Shown: positions 43,408-52,608, numbered from the stretch's first letter. The stretch is 64,000 nt of DNA from Dehalococcoidia bacterium (GCA_029936675.1 JAPYSB010000002.1:44184-108183); one strand, 5' to 3'. Numbers and translations are program-made. The notes: a model not told the origin generated them from the sequence alone.

Positions 43408-44565
43408 CTATTGTAAACAGGCTAATTTATCTTCTAATTTTTTCCCGAATTCTAGACATTGCCATTTCCTTACCTGAGGTTCTGATACCTCTTCCCCAAA
43501 CCTACTTGGATCTCTGGAAAGTCTGTCAAGACTAATAGTTGGCCATAAAAGGCTAGGATCTACACCAATATTTTCCCCCAGCGCCTTCCTCCATTCTTTT
43601 AATTCTTTCAATCTGGTATTAGCCTTTTCTCTTTCTTTACTCGACATTACATTTGTTCTTGTGTTTTGCCTGCGAGGTCGTTCAACCGGGGGTTGATTGA
43701 GGGCTTCTGTCACCACTTTTCTAATCCGTTTCGACACTTCGGAACGACCCCACATACCAATCCCCTTAATCTCTGAATAATTAGAATAAGGTTCCCTGGC
43801 AATAGCCACTAACACTGAATCTCCTACGATTTTAAAAGGTGGGCGATCCCTGCCTATAGCCTCATCTTCTCGGACGGAATATAACGATTGCAAAACTGAC
43901 AAAGCCTTACCATCTAAGTTTTTACTTCCTTTAACTTCCAAAAAGGCGGTGTCCTCATCTCTAGGATTGAACTTTACAAGTTGCAACCTCTCACACTCCT
44001 CTTTCAACCATGAAATCCGTCCGAGGCTTTCGAGTTTGTTTGTCATAACTTCCATAGCTCGGAATAAATACCTGACGTCATCCGCCGCATACTTTCTAGC
44101 CTCTTTACTAAGGGGTCGTATACTCCAGTCGCTCCTCTGAAGCTTTTTATCTTTGGTCACATCAGCATCGATATATTCTTTCAAAACCGAATCGAGTCCC
44201 AATTTCTTTGATCCTAGAAGGGCAGCGGCCAGGCTGGTGTCGAAAACATTGCGGAATGAAAAATCATAATCTCTATTCAGACTACGAACATCATAATCAC
44301 CAGCATGAAGGATTTTGACAATTTTATCGTTATCGAGCACTTTACCTAGAGAAGATAAGTCATCTATTGCTAGCGGATCAACAAGGTATATATCTTCACC
44401 TACACATAGTTGAATCAAACATACATATTCTGGATATCTGAAAAAACCGTTTCCTTCTATGTCAATGCTTACGTAACGGTTAGACAATGAATCCTCAATG
44501 ATCTTCTCTAGATCATCTGAGGAAGTTAGAATTTTGGGTGTCTCGTCTATGGCTCTCAAACTCAT
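43408..44565 (-). CDS. rnd: Ribonuclease D-like 3'-5' exonuclease with HRDC domain
   Basis: A 385-residue DEDDy exonuclease. Motif I is YVSIDIEGNG (about 33-42), motif II is HAGDYDVRSL (about 92-101) and motif III is YAADDVRYLF (about 169-178). A C-terminal HRDC-like region (about 215-300) follows. RNase D trims the 3' ends of tRNA and other stable RNAs. The extra C-terminal 80 residues, with a lysine/arginine-rich piece, extend beyond E. coli RNase D. It is followed by the nuclease-like gene, and the two may form an operon with the OYE. Confidence 0.86.
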   Translation of the reverse strand: MSLRAIDETPKILTSSDDLEKIIEDSLSNRYVSIDIEGNGFFRYPEYVCLIQLCVGEDIYLVDPLAIDDLSSLGKVLDNDKIVKILHAGDYDVRSLNRDYDFSFRNVFDTSLAAALLGSKKLGLDSVLKEYIDADVTKDKKLQRSDWSIRPLSKEARKYAADDVRYLFRAMEVMTNKLESLGRISWLKEECERLQLVKFNPRDEDTAFLEVKGSKNLDGKALSVLQSLYSVREDEAIGRDRPPFKIVGDSVLVAIAREPYSNYSEIKGIGMWGRSEVSKRIRKVVTEALNQPPVERPRRQNTRTNVMSSKEREKANTRLKELKEWRKALGENIGVDPSLLWPTISLDRLSRDPSRFGEEVSEPQVRKWQCLEFGKKLEDKLACLQ

Positions 44566-44680
44566 TTATGAATTTTATTTCTTACATGAAGTATAACCTA
44601 ATAGAATTCACCTTATAAATTTGCAGAATTTTTGATCTTTATGTAAGTTTCAAATCCATTTAATAAGCAAGGACAATAAT

Positions 44681-45232
44681 ATGGTAAGGATACCCCCGTG
44701 GAGCAGAGAGGAAACAATCCTGGCGCTTCACACGTATATGAACCATGGCCGTGTACGGGAAAATAGTATTGAGGCCAAGGAGTTAAGCGCCTGTTTGAGG
44801 CATCTTACAGACCCATATACTACATCTGATCCTATTAAATTTAGAAATCCTGATGCCATTGCCCTAAAGCTTCGGAAATTTGCAGCGTTGGATCCTAGGA
44901 AAGCCTCTGGCATGCAAAAAGGAAGCAGAATGGAATTGGCAATATGGAAAGAATTTTCCTCCAATCCCGAACTTTTATCTCAAGAGGCGAAAAATATCAT
45001 CCGTTCCATTAACATTCCAACCCGCATTTCTGATCCAGGAACAAAAAGCTCGAGAGTTAGTTATGTAAGAAATACCGTAGCTGCAGGAAAAGAGACTTCC
45101 GCAGCCATAGGAAACAAACTCATACCATTGTATAAATCAGCTAAAAGGCATCCTCTGAAGGTCGTTGTCGGCTCAGCCTTTGGCCTACTGTCCACTGCGG
45201 TCGCGGTTCTATTGATCAAAAAAAAGAAATGA
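44681..45232 (+). CDS. Membrane-anchored protein with a domain like the N-terminal head of McrA-type restriction enzymes
   Basis: A 183-residue protein. The first 85 residues (PPWSREETILALHTYMN, ELSACLRHL, KFRNPDAIALKLRKFAALDP) match from memory the N-terminal head found before HNH nuclease domains in ScoMcrA-like 5-methylcytosine/phosphorothioate restriction enzymes. No HNH or other nuclease motif follows. Instead a polar linker leads to a single C-terminal helix (VVVGSAFGLLSTAVAVLLI) and a KKKK tail, so the domain would be held at the membrane, facing the cytoplasm. A defence or DNA-binding role is speculative. The gene is divergent from RNase D. Confidence 0.7.
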   Translation: MVRIPPWSREETILALHTYMNHGRVRENSIEAKELSACLRHLTDPYTTSDPIKFRNPDAIALKLRKFAALDPRKASGMQKGSRMELAIWKEFSSNPELLSQEAKNIIRSINIPTRISDPGTKSSRVSYVRNTVAAGKETSAAIGNKLIPLYKSAKRHPLKVVVGSAFGLLSTAVAVLLIKKKK

Positions 45233-45275
45233 TCACCATTAATAACAAATTTCTACATACAAGCGGGAGGCTAAC

Positions 45276-46400
45276 TTGAAAATCACTGATATCACCGTAA
45301 ATCGTATCCGAGCTCCTCAAGGAGACAATGCGAGAAGCTTTGTGGGCAGGCCGGGCCGTCTTCTTTTGCAAGTACACACTGACGAAGGTATAACCGGAAT
45401 TTCCGAAGCAGGAAGAAATTTAAAAGTTGTTAGAGCCTATTTGGAGGAATTGATAAAGCCTCTATTAGTCGGAGCTGACCCCACCCGGCCCCGAAAGGTA
45501 TGGGAATTGTTAACCTTAGGAGAAGGGCAGCAAGCAACACGTTTTCCTTCACAAATTGTCGGTTCGGTTGATGTGGCGCTTTGGGATATAGCCGGTAAGT
45601 CAGCCAATTTACCGATATACCAGCTTCTAGGTGGTGCCAGAAGAACCGACATTCCTCTCTATTGGAGCAGGGGCAATGGATGGAGCAAAAGTCCTGAAGA
45701 AATGTTAGAAGAGGTACAAGAGGGGTTTGACAAGGGTTATAGAGCGTTCAAGGTAAGAATGGATTGGAGAGATTATCGACAAGATTCAGATCCCAAAAAG
45801 GATTTGGCCATTTTCCAAAAATGTCGCGAATGGTTACCAGATGACTGCCCGTTAAGTTTTGATGCCAATTGTGGATATTCGGTCCCTACAGCGATTGAAC
45901 AAGGAAGAAGATTCGAACAATTAGGAATAGCACATTTTGAAGAACCACTCCCACAATATGATTTTCCAGGCCTGAAGCAAGTCGTTGATGCTCTTGATTG
46001 TTCAGTTTCTACAGGGGAACAGGAAATATCGTCGTGGAGGTTCCGAGACCTTATAGAGCTCGGCAACCCGGACATACTCCAACCAGATGTATTAAACGTT
46101 GGTGGTTTATCAGAAATGATACGTGTCTATGAGTTAGCGGTGGTTCACAATAAAATTGTTATGCCACATAGTCCAAGTGTTGGCGCGAATTCAATGGCCA
46201 GCCTTCATCTCTATTCCACCATTACAAATGCGGTCCGACCTCATGAATTTTCAGAGGAGTTCACAGGCCCAGCCGAGGAGGTATCTAGGCTGTATAAGGA
46301 ACCAGTGCTGCCGAAAAATGGGGTTATTTCTCTACCAGAAAAACCTGGTCTGGGTCTGGAAGTTGACCCCGACGCGCTTAAAAATTTTATAGACGAATAA
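45276..46400 (+). CDS. Enolase-superfamily dehydratase (galactonate dehydratase-like), KxR type
   Basis: A 374-residue member of the mandelate racemase/muconate lactonizing group. Visible are FKVRMDW (K-x-R, about 163), metal ligands in SFDANCGYS, HFEEPLPQYD and STGEQEISS, and the final His in VMPHSPSVGANS. The VMPHSP ending resembles galactonate/altronate-type dehydratases. The TTG start is supported by GGGAGG 5 nt upstream. It leads a run with a GMC oxidoreductase and a carboxymuconolactone-decarboxylase-like gene, so a sugar-acid or aromatic-derived acid is the probable substrate. Confidence 0.86.
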   Translation: MKITDITVNRIRAPQGDNARSFVGRPGRLLLQVHTDEGITGISEAGRNLKVVRAYLEELIKPLLVGADPTRPRKVWELLTLGEGQQATRFPSQIVGSVDVALWDIAGKSANLPIYQLLGGARRTDIPLYWSRGNGWSKSPEEMLEEVQEGFDKGYRAFKVRMDWRDYRQDSDPKKDLAIFQKCREWLPDDCPLSFDANCGYSVPTAIEQGRRFEQLGIAHFEEPLPQYDFPGLKQVVDALDCSVSTGEQEISSWRFRDLIELGNPDILQPDVLNVGGLSEMIRVYELAVVHNKIVMPHSPSVGANSMASLHLYSTITNAVRPHEFSEEFTGPAEEVSRLYKEPVLPKNGVISLPEKPGLGLEVDPDALKNFIDE

Positions 46401-46448
46401 ACTTTAACGTTATAAATAATCAAATTTGACTTAAGGAATGGTCACAGC

Positions 46449-48014
46449 ATGAAATACGACACAATCATAATCGGTGCAGGTTCCGCCGGATCCATCTTAG
46501 CTACCCGATTAACTGAGAACCCAGATAAGTCGGTGCTTTTGCTCGAAGCTGGACCTGACTACCCAGATTTAGATAGCCTCCCGGAGGAGGTCAAATATGG
46601 CTACGCTACGGGAACAGAAATATCCACCAGTGACCACAATTGGCAATACATTGCAAGAGGAACCGACAAGGCCGAAATATCCGTACCGAGAGGAAAGGTC
46701 ACCGGGGGGTCGAGCGCAATCAACGGCCAGATATTCCTTAGAGGCATTCCTCAAGACTATGACAACTGGTCTGACATGGGCAATGATTTATGGGATTACC
46801 GGCAACTGGTACCGTATTTCAACAAAGTGGAGACAGATACCACATACCAAGATGACCCAGGAGATTTTCACGGATCCACCGGGCCAATAATTTGTCATAG
46901 ATTTCCAAGAGACAAGTGGCTTCCAGCAAGTGAGGCTTTCGAACAAGCTTGTTTGGATGCAGGTTTCCCCGCCTGCGAAGATGCCAATGCACCAGACACG
47001 ACAGGTGTTGGACCGTTACCACTTAACAATCCAAATGGAATAAGGTGGTCCACGGCTATAGGCTATCTAGGGCTATCCAGGCATAGGTTAAATCTAACAA
47101 TACGTCCGGAAGTAGTGGTAAAAAAAATTATATTTGATAGCTCAGGCGACGAACCTAAAGCCACAGGAGTGGAAGTGGTGTCAGGAGACGAGACTTTCGT
47201 TCTAGAAGGGGAAGAAATAATACTTAGTGCTGGTGCGGTAGTTTCCCCTCAAATACTCATGCTATCCGGAATCGGTCCAAAAGATCATCTCAATAGCCAC
47301 GGAATTGAAACAATCCACGATGTCCCCGCAGTCGGGCAAAATCTAGCTGACCATCCAATGGTATATGTCACGTGGAAAACAAAGCCGGGTGTAGAGCTAG
47401 ATTCACTGGGTCCGAGAATACAGTTGACTCTTCGATATACAGCCGAAGGCTCCAGTCTTGAAAACGATATGATTGTTTATATGATGGCTGTTGCGAGCGA
47501 CAGACCAGAAAGAGGTGGATTAAGATCCAGCCCCATAGGAATACAAACCAATCTCTGCATTAATTTGGCGAAAGGGAAAGGCGAAGTAAAGTTAAATTCA
47601 AGTGATTACAGAGACCAGCCATACCTTGACTACAATTATCTAGCAGAGGAGGAAGATCGAAGACGGTTCCGTGACGGAGTGAGAATGTTAGTAGGTTTAG
47701 AAAATCATCCTGACATGTCATCTCTCATTGAGGAACGATTAACGCCGCTAGACTCTGATTTACAATTTGATAAATCGCTAGACTCCTGGTTAATGAAAGA
47801 GGTCACAACAGGACACCATATCTCCTGCACTAACAAAATGGGGCCTAAATCTGATCCTAATTCTGTGGTTGACCAAACGGGAAAAGTCCACGGCATCAAA
47901 AATTTGAGAGTCGTTGACGCCTCTATCATGCCAGAGTGCGTTAGGGCAAATATCAACGTTACTGTTATGACGATGGCAGAAAGAATATCGGACTTCATCA
48001 AAGAAGACAGCTAA
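46449..48014 (+). CDS. GMC-family FAD oxidoreductase (choline dehydrogenase-like)
   Basis: A 521-residue flavoprotein. The FAD loop is IIGAGSAGSILATRL (about 6-20), the second signature is PRGKVTGGSSAINGQIFLRG (about 78-97), and the third is LSAGAVVSPQILMLSGIGP. Catalytic His lies in TGHHISCTNKMG and the second active-site residue is the Asn of ANINVTVMTMAERI. Members oxidise primary alcohols, choline or polyethylene glycol to aldehydes. It is 48 nt downstream of the enolase-type gene and has a GGAATGG stretch before the ATG. Confidence 0.9.
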   Translation: MKYDTIIIGAGSAGSILATRLTENPDKSVLLLEAGPDYPDLDSLPEEVKYGYATGTEISTSDHNWQYIARGTDKAEISVPRGKVTGGSSAINGQIFLRGIPQDYDNWSDMGNDLWDYRQLVPYFNKVETDTTYQDDPGDFHGSTGPIICHRFPRDKWLPASEAFEQACLDAGFPACEDANAPDTTGVGPLPLNNPNGIRWSTAIGYLGLSRHRLNLTIRPEVVVKKIIFDSSGDEPKATGVEVVSGDETFVLEGEEIILSAGAVVSPQILMLSGIGPKDHLNSHGIETIHDVPAVGQNLADHPMVYVTWKTKPGVELDSLGPRIQLTLRYTAEGSSLENDMIVYMMAVASDRPERGGLRSSPIGIQTNLCINLAKGKGEVKLNSSDYRDQPYLDYNYLAEEEDRRRFRDGVRMLVGLENHPDMSSLIEERLTPLDSDLQFDKSLDSWLMKEVTTGHHISCTNKMGPKSDPNSVVDQTGKVHGIKNLRVVDASIMPECVRANINVTVMTMAERISDFIKEDS

Positions 48015-48057
48015 TATAAAAATACTTTCGCCCACGCAATCTAATCGACTTTAAATA

Positions 48058-48456
48058 ATGGAGCAATTAAAAATGCCTAGCCAATTTGACAGGGGTTTGG
48101 AAATGAGAAAATCAGTCCTTGGTGAAGAATATGTGGAGGAATCTTTTGCCAAAGCAACCGATTTTGATAGGCCTTTCCAGGAATTTATAACTGAAAATGC
48201 ATGGGGAGGAGTATGGACGAGAGGACCTCTTGATAAGAAGACAAAAAGTCTTATAACTCTCTCAGTTTTGGTCGCACTCCGTGCTGAAGGTGAAATAGGT
48301 TTGCACACAAGAGGCGCTATAAACAACGGCGTCACGCCCGATGAGATAGTCAGTCTTTTGATACATGCCTCCGCTTATGCAGGCGTGCCAGCGGCAGTTT
48401 CATCCATCAAAATAGTTAAAAAGACTCTGCAGGAGATGGGCGAATTACCCTCGTAA
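48058..48456 (+). CDS. Carboxymuconolactone decarboxylase family protein (PcaC-like)
   Basis: A 132-residue all-helical protein. It shares with PcaC the segments RGPLDKKTKSLITLSVLVAL and EIGLHTRGAINNGVTPDEI, including the Glu-x3-His pair used in catalysis. It lacks the CxxC of the AhpD peroxidase branch, so a decarboxylase-type role is more likely. In the beta-ketoadipate pathway PcaC decarboxylates 4-carboxymuconolactone; no other pca gene is here. It ends 4 nt from the convergent CoA transferase stop. Confidence 0.86.
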   Translation: MEQLKMPSQFDRGLEMRKSVLGEEYVEESFAKATDFDRPFQEFITENAWGGVWTRGPLDKKTKSLITLSVLVALRAEGEIGLHTRGAINNGVTPDEIVSLLIHASAYAGVPAAVSSIKIVKKTLQEMGELPS

Positions 48457-48460
48457 ATCG

Positions 48461-49645
48461 TTAACCAACAACCGTATTAATTCGATCTTCGGTATAACCC
48501 AAAACCTCAGAAAGGATTTCTTTTGTGTGTTGCCCCAATAAAGGCGGTGTAGTTATTTCTGCAGCTGAGTCTGAAAGTTTAATAGGGCACCCTAACACTT
48601 GGAATTCACCCCTGTCGGGATGCTCTATATCGACTATCATATCCCTTTGCTGTAGGTGTTCATTGTTGTAGATGTCTCGGGCGTTTAAAACAGCTCCACA
48701 GGGAATTCCCGCATCCCCCAAAACTGACATAGCGTCCTGCTTAGTATTTTTTGCTGTCCAATCCTCGATAACCGAGTCTATTTCTTCTGAATTTTTATTA
48801 GGGTCATCAAAAATTTCCGAATCGCACAAATCTTCTCTGCCTATCGCATTCATGAAATCTTCCCAGATATTTCTCCTTTGAGACATGGCCAAAACATAAA
48901 CGTAATCATCTGGTCCACCGGGGGCGCACTTGTATACACCGGCGCCTGCTCGGCCCGGCGTTCTGGGACCCCTTCGTGCAGGAGGCTCACCGGTATCACT
49001 GTATGAACTCATCGAAGCTCTGGACAAACTAACTACGGCATCTTGCATTGAGACCTCTAATACCTGGCCCTTCCCCGTACTCTGTCTTTGTATGATGGCA
49101 GCTAATATTCCAACCACTCCATGCAACCCAGTGCCGCTATCTCCAATGTTAGGACCAGGCTTCAGAGGAGGCCCGCCCGGTATACCAGTTACCGCCATAG
49201 CCCCTCCCGCTGCCTGGGCTACTGGATCAAAGCTTTTATATTTACTGTAAGGGCCGTATGTTCCAAAACCTTTTATTCTCGCAAATATTATTTGTGAATT
49301 AATATCGGACAAAGTGTCATAGGTATACCCTAATCTCTCCAAAACTCCCGAAGCGAAATTTTCAACCAAAACATCACATTTTGTTACTAGGTCTCTAAAC
49401 ACTTCCTTGTGCTTATCGTTCTTGAGATCCAAAGTTATACTTCGCTTATTACTGTTGAAATTTAAAAAATACGGCGAAGTCTTGTTAGTATCCGAAAGTT
49501 GTACAGATCGACCAGGGTCCCCCTTCCCAGGCTGCTCGACTTTAATAACATCGGCCCCTAACCAACCCAACACTTGAGTACAAGATGGTCCAGCTTCATA
49601 TTGAGTTAAATCCAAAATTCTAATGCCTTCTAAAGCCTTTTCCAT
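48461..49645 (-). CDS. CaiB/BaiF family CoA transferase
   Basis: A 394-residue family III CoA transferase. The N-terminus reads ILDLTQYEAGPSCTQVLGWL and VIKVEQPGKGDPGR; the region SFDPVAQAAGGAMAVTG leads to the expected catalytic Asp in NIGDSGTGLHGVVG (about 172). It moves CoA between carboxylic acids. The ATG at 49645 follows GGGAGG by 7 nt and is preferred to the track start 18 codons upstream. The acid is unknown; typical partners are oxalate, carnitine and aromatic or fatty acids. Confidence 0.88.
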   Translation of the reverse strand: MEKALEGIRILDLTQYEAGPSCTQVLGWLGADVIKVEQPGKGDPGRSVQLSDTNKTSPYFLNFNSNKRSITLDLKNDKHKEVFRDLVTKCDVLVENFASGVLERLGYTYDTLSDINSQIIFARIKGFGTYGPYSKYKSFDPVAQAAGGAMAVTGIPGGPPLKPGPNIGDSGTGLHGVVGILAAIIQRQSTGKGQVLEVSMQDAVVSLSRASMSSYSDTGEPPARRGPRTPGRAGAGVYKCAPGGPDDYVYVLAMSQRRNIWEDFMNAIGREDLCDSEIFDDPNKNSEEIDSVIEDWTAKNTKQDAMSVLGDAGIPCGAVLNARDIYNNEHLQQRDMIVDIEHPDRGEFQVLGCPIKLSDSAAEITTPPLLGQHTKEILSEVLGYTEDRINTVVG

Positions 49646-49747
49646 CTTTGCTACCTCCCTGCAAGATAAGTGGTTAAGTGGCAGTATATACCTGTTCAAA
49701 GAGTATTAGAACGCCTAGAATATGGGCCCGATTAAGAGGAGTTACAA

Positions 49748-49987
49748 ATGAGTTCAATCAAAATGTATGGCACGACTTGGTGTGGAGATTGCACTAGGGC
49801 TAAAACATTTTTTGACCGCAATCAAATAGAATACGACTGGACTAATGTAGACGATAAGCCAGAGTATCAGGAATATATTAAGGAATTAAATAATGGTAAC
49901 CAGCGAGTTCCCACTATTATTTTTTCGGACGGGACATTCCTGGTTGAACCAACAGATGAAGAACTAGCAAATAAGCTGGGACTTTAA
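49748..49987 (+). CDS. Mycoredoxin/glutaredoxin-like protein, CGDC active site
   Basis: A 79-residue thioredoxin-fold protein with YGTTWCGDCTRAKTFF at the N-terminus and the cis-Pro in NQRVPTIIF. CGDC or CPYC-type short proteins of this kind are mycoredoxins, which in actinobacteria and chloroflexi use low-molecular-weight thiols to reduce mixed disulfides. It follows an AAGAGGAG ribosome site and abuts the convergent PLP-enzyme gene with no spacer. Unlike the thioredoxin at 33277, both active-site residues are Cys. Confidence 0.88.
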   Translation: MSSIKMYGTTWCGDCTRAKTFFDRNQIEYDWTNVDDKPEYQEYIKELNNGNQRVPTIIFSDGTFLVEPTDEELANKLGL

Positions 49988-51097
49988 TTAAATCCTATCT
50001 CTTGCATCGTGCACATACCTACCCACTATCTCACCATCTTTTGACACCACATTTGTATAAGGAAATTTAACTGTCAATGTACAAGCATGTCCGGGCGCCG
50101 CAATGACAAAATCACCCACATTCAGTGGAGCTCCATTTAACCTAACAACCGCATGTTCCTCATTTTGAATAACAAGCTCAGTATCAGGGTATTGAACTAG
50201 TGAAAATCTATGTTGCAGGGGTTGATCCGAAGAACAGGATTTAGATCCTATATCAATAGTGACTGTATCCATCTCAGCATCTTCATCAACTATCTGGCCC
50301 AATATTAAACTTGCTATGCGAAATCCTAATTCTTCCATTTCGGCATTTCGAGTGTCCCAGTAAATCCACGTTCCAGGTGTTGGTCGAATATTGGGATTAT
50401 CTGCATAGTGTTGAAACGACCACGATCCCCCCGCAAGATTATCTTTAACTTGTATTCCACTAGTATTTGCAGCACGCCAAATTTCCTCCATCAGCCCTAT
50501 GTTCCTTTTAACCATAAGGCTCCTTTCTTTGAAACTTGGAATATATAAAGTCTCACCATCAAAGACATGTACACCAATAGGGCTTAACCCATCGGTAGCA
50601 TCAATGCTTTGGTAGAATTCATTAGCGTTTGTACCGGGCTGAACTCCCGTACGGCGCATACCTGTATCAAGGTCCATATAGACGCCAATATCCCCATCTA
50701 TTACTTTGGAAACTTCAGATAAAAGATTCAAATGCACTTTAGAGCTAGCTATGGCCCTAAAATCGGTTCCTGGAAACGATTTAATTAGGTTGGAAAACCT
50801 TTCTAATTTCCTCGGATGCACCATGGGATATGCAATGACGATTTCGCTTGCGCCACACCCTGCTACTACTTCAGCTTCCTTCAACGTCGCACATTTAAAA
50901 GATTTTATTCCCCTGTTCAACTGAATATTCAAAACATCAGAAGATTTATGTGTCTTCGCATGCGGTACAACATTTTCTGGCTCACCACAAATGCGAATAA
51001 TTTCATCGATATTTTCTTCCACAATATGGGAATATGTGAGCATAGCGGGTGTATCTAGAGCGTTTGGATTAGCCAGTTTATATATGCCTTGATGCAT
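49988..51097 (-). CDS. D-serine dehydratase/D-threonine aldolase-like PLP enzyme
   Basis: A 369-residue fold-type III PLP enzyme (alanine racemase-like N-domain). The cofactor Lys is in VVPHAKTHKSSDV (about 46-49) and the C-terminal metal motif reads AAPGHACTLT. The His-x-Cys pair is the pattern of zinc-dependent eukaryotic D-serine dehydratases, whereas D-threonine aldolases typically have His-x-Asp, so a D-serine/D-amino-acid dehydratase is slightly preferred. It is 38 nt downstream of a small ORF on the same strand. Confidence 0.83.
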   Translation of the reverse strand: MHQGIYKLANPNALDTPAMLTYSHIVEENIDEIIRICGEPENVVPHAKTHKSSDVLNIQLNRGIKSFKCATLKEAEVVAGCGASEIVIAYPMVHPRKLERFSNLIKSFPGTDFRAIASSKVHLNLLSEVSKVIDGDIGVYMDLDTGMRRTGVQPGTNANEFYQSIDATDGLSPIGVHVFDGETLYIPSFKERSLMVKRNIGLMEEIWRAANTSGIQVKDNLAGGSWSFQHYADNPNIRPTPGTWIYWDTRNAEMEELGFRIASLILGQIVDEDAEMDTVTIDIGSKSCSSDQPLQHRFSLVQYPDTELVIQNEEHAVVRLNGAPLNVGDFVIAAPGHACTLTVKFPYTNVVSKDGEIVGRYVHDARDRI

Positions 51098-51134
51098 TGT
51101 TCCTCCTGTTAAATCATTAACTCATATATTTCGG

Positions 51135-51413
51135 TCAGCTATCCAAAAAAGACTTTATTGATTCTGAATCCAGTAGCGGATAGATATCAAATTTGGCTGG
51201 AACAATTTCCGACCATTCGTTAAGAAGGCGGTGGAGCACCTCGTTGGAATCGACATCAAATGTGGCCACGGCACCCCTTCCGGCGCGAGCATAAAAACTT
51301 ATCGCCAAACCTTTGTCTAATTTATCCTGAGCCCACGGCCAATATTTTCGCCTTTGTTCTTTTACTTCAGAAGGTCTTTCAGGATTTGGTGAACTAACTA
51401 CTAGAAATAACAT
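51135..51413 (-). CDS. Small ferredoxin-fold protein (muconolactone isomerase/DUF3303-like)
   Basis: From ATG 51413, preceded by GGGAG at 5 nt, the protein has 92 residues: MLFLVVSSPNPERPSEVKEQ, then KLDKGLAISFYARAGRGAVA and EIVPAKFDIYPLLDSESI. This layout is that of muconolactone delta-isomerase-like proteins. The longer track start adds a hydrophobic leader that does not fit. Function is not established. It precedes the D-serine dehydratase-like gene on the same strand by 38 nt. Confidence 0.7.
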   Translation of the reverse strand: MLFLVVSSPNPERPSEVKEQRRKYWPWAQDKLDKGLAISFYARAGRGAVATFDVDSNEVLHRLLNEWSEIVPAKFDIYPLLDSESIKSFLDS

Positions 51414-51498
51414 ACTTGCTCCCGTGACGGAAATTATATACTCAGAACACTGACAAATTGCTAAGGCAAATAAAATATACAAAAAAGGAATACCCGGT

Positions 51499-52602
51499 AT
51501 GAATTCCACTAACAACGAGAATCTCAACCCTCAAGAACAATCCGTATTCTTTTATGGTGATGATGCTCCGTCTTACAACGTTGAATTCATTAGCCATCTC
51601 AACCATATTTCAGAATCTAAAAAAATATCGGAAGATAATTATTCTATTGGCGGTGAGGTGGAAAGATTAGAAACAACTATGGCGCAAAAACTGGGAAAGG
51701 AAGCTTCTGTCTTTTTTCCAACCGGAACTTTAGCCAACCACGTGGCAATTAGGCAATTATGCTTATCCAACAAAAGAGCCATTGTTCCAGAACAAAGCCA
51801 TATTTACCAAGATAGTGGAGATGCGGTCCAGCAACTTAGTGGAATAAATTTGATTCCTCTTGGCCCAAACAAACCATATTTTGGTTTGGATGAGCTAAAA
51901 GGAGCATTAAATACATCAATTAGTGGAAGAGTGACTACCCCCATCGGTGCAGTGGTTATTGAAACCCCCGTCAGGAGATGTTACGGACGGGTGATGCCAT
52001 ATGAGGCGATGAAAGATGTAACCGGTTACTGTCACCAACAGGGAATCCCAACTCATCTGGATGGAGCTCGCCTTTTGATAGCGAGTGTTGTCACTAAAAT
52101 TAGTTTGGAAGCCTATAGCAACCTATTCGATACTGTTTATATATCAATGTGGAAATATTTTGGAGCCCCTTACGGAGCGGTACTGGCAGGATCGAAGGAA
52201 TTTTGTGAAAACCTATACCATGTAAGGAGAATGTTCGGCGGTAGTTTGCCGTCTGCCTCTTTAGCAGCGGCACTGGCTCTAAACGGGCTTGAAACTTTTC
52301 AAACCGATGCAGAATTAGCAAACGAGAAATCTGCTGAATTGCTGGAATCTCTCGACAAATTCCCGGATATTAATGTGAAGCCATACCAGGACGGTTCAAA
52401 CATCATCCCTGTTGAAATTGACCAAAATGTAGACCTGGCCAAATTATACGAAAGCCTCCGATCTCAAAATGTCTTCATCAACACCAATACAGAGTCAGAG
52501 AGAATTCTACATCTGACAATGAATCTTTCCGTACTGAGGAGGCCAAACAATGAACTTCTCAGAATATTCGCAAAGGCTATTGAAGATGCTAGGTCGATTT
52601 AA
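51499..52602 (+). CDS. L-threonine aldolase family PLP enzyme
   Basis: A 367-residue fold-type I PLP enzyme of the beta-eliminating lyase/threonine aldolase group. FFPTGTLANHVAIRQL binds the phosphate (about 72-87), THLDGARLLIAS carries the Asp that pairs with the pyridine nitrogen, and SMWKYFGAPYGAVLAG holds the Schiff-base Lys. It would split L-threonine, allo-threonine or a related beta-hydroxy amino acid into glycine and an aldehyde. AAAGGA is 9 nt before the ATG. It is divergent from the D-amino-acid gene pair. Confidence 0.85.
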   Translation: MNSTNNENLNPQEQSVFFYGDDAPSYNVEFISHLNHISESKKISEDNYSIGGEVERLETTMAQKLGKEASVFFPTGTLANHVAIRQLCLSNKRAIVPEQSHIYQDSGDAVQQLSGINLIPLGPNKPYFGLDELKGALNTSISGRVTTPIGAVVIETPVRRCYGRVMPYEAMKDVTGYCHQQGIPTHLDGARLLIASVVTKISLEAYSNLFDTVYISMWKYFGAPYGAVLAGSKEFCENLYHVRRMFGGSLPSASLAAALALNGLETFQTDAELANEKSAELLESLDKFPDINVKPYQDGSNIIPVEIDQNVDLAKLYESLRSQNVFINTNTESERILHLTMNLSVLRRPNNELLRIFAKAIEDARSI

Positions 52603-52608
52603 GGCCGT

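Noticed and set aside
44681-45232. Complete restriction endonuclease
   Set aside because: No HNH, GIY-YIG or PD-(D/E)XK motif follows the head-like domain; the rest is linker and membrane helix.
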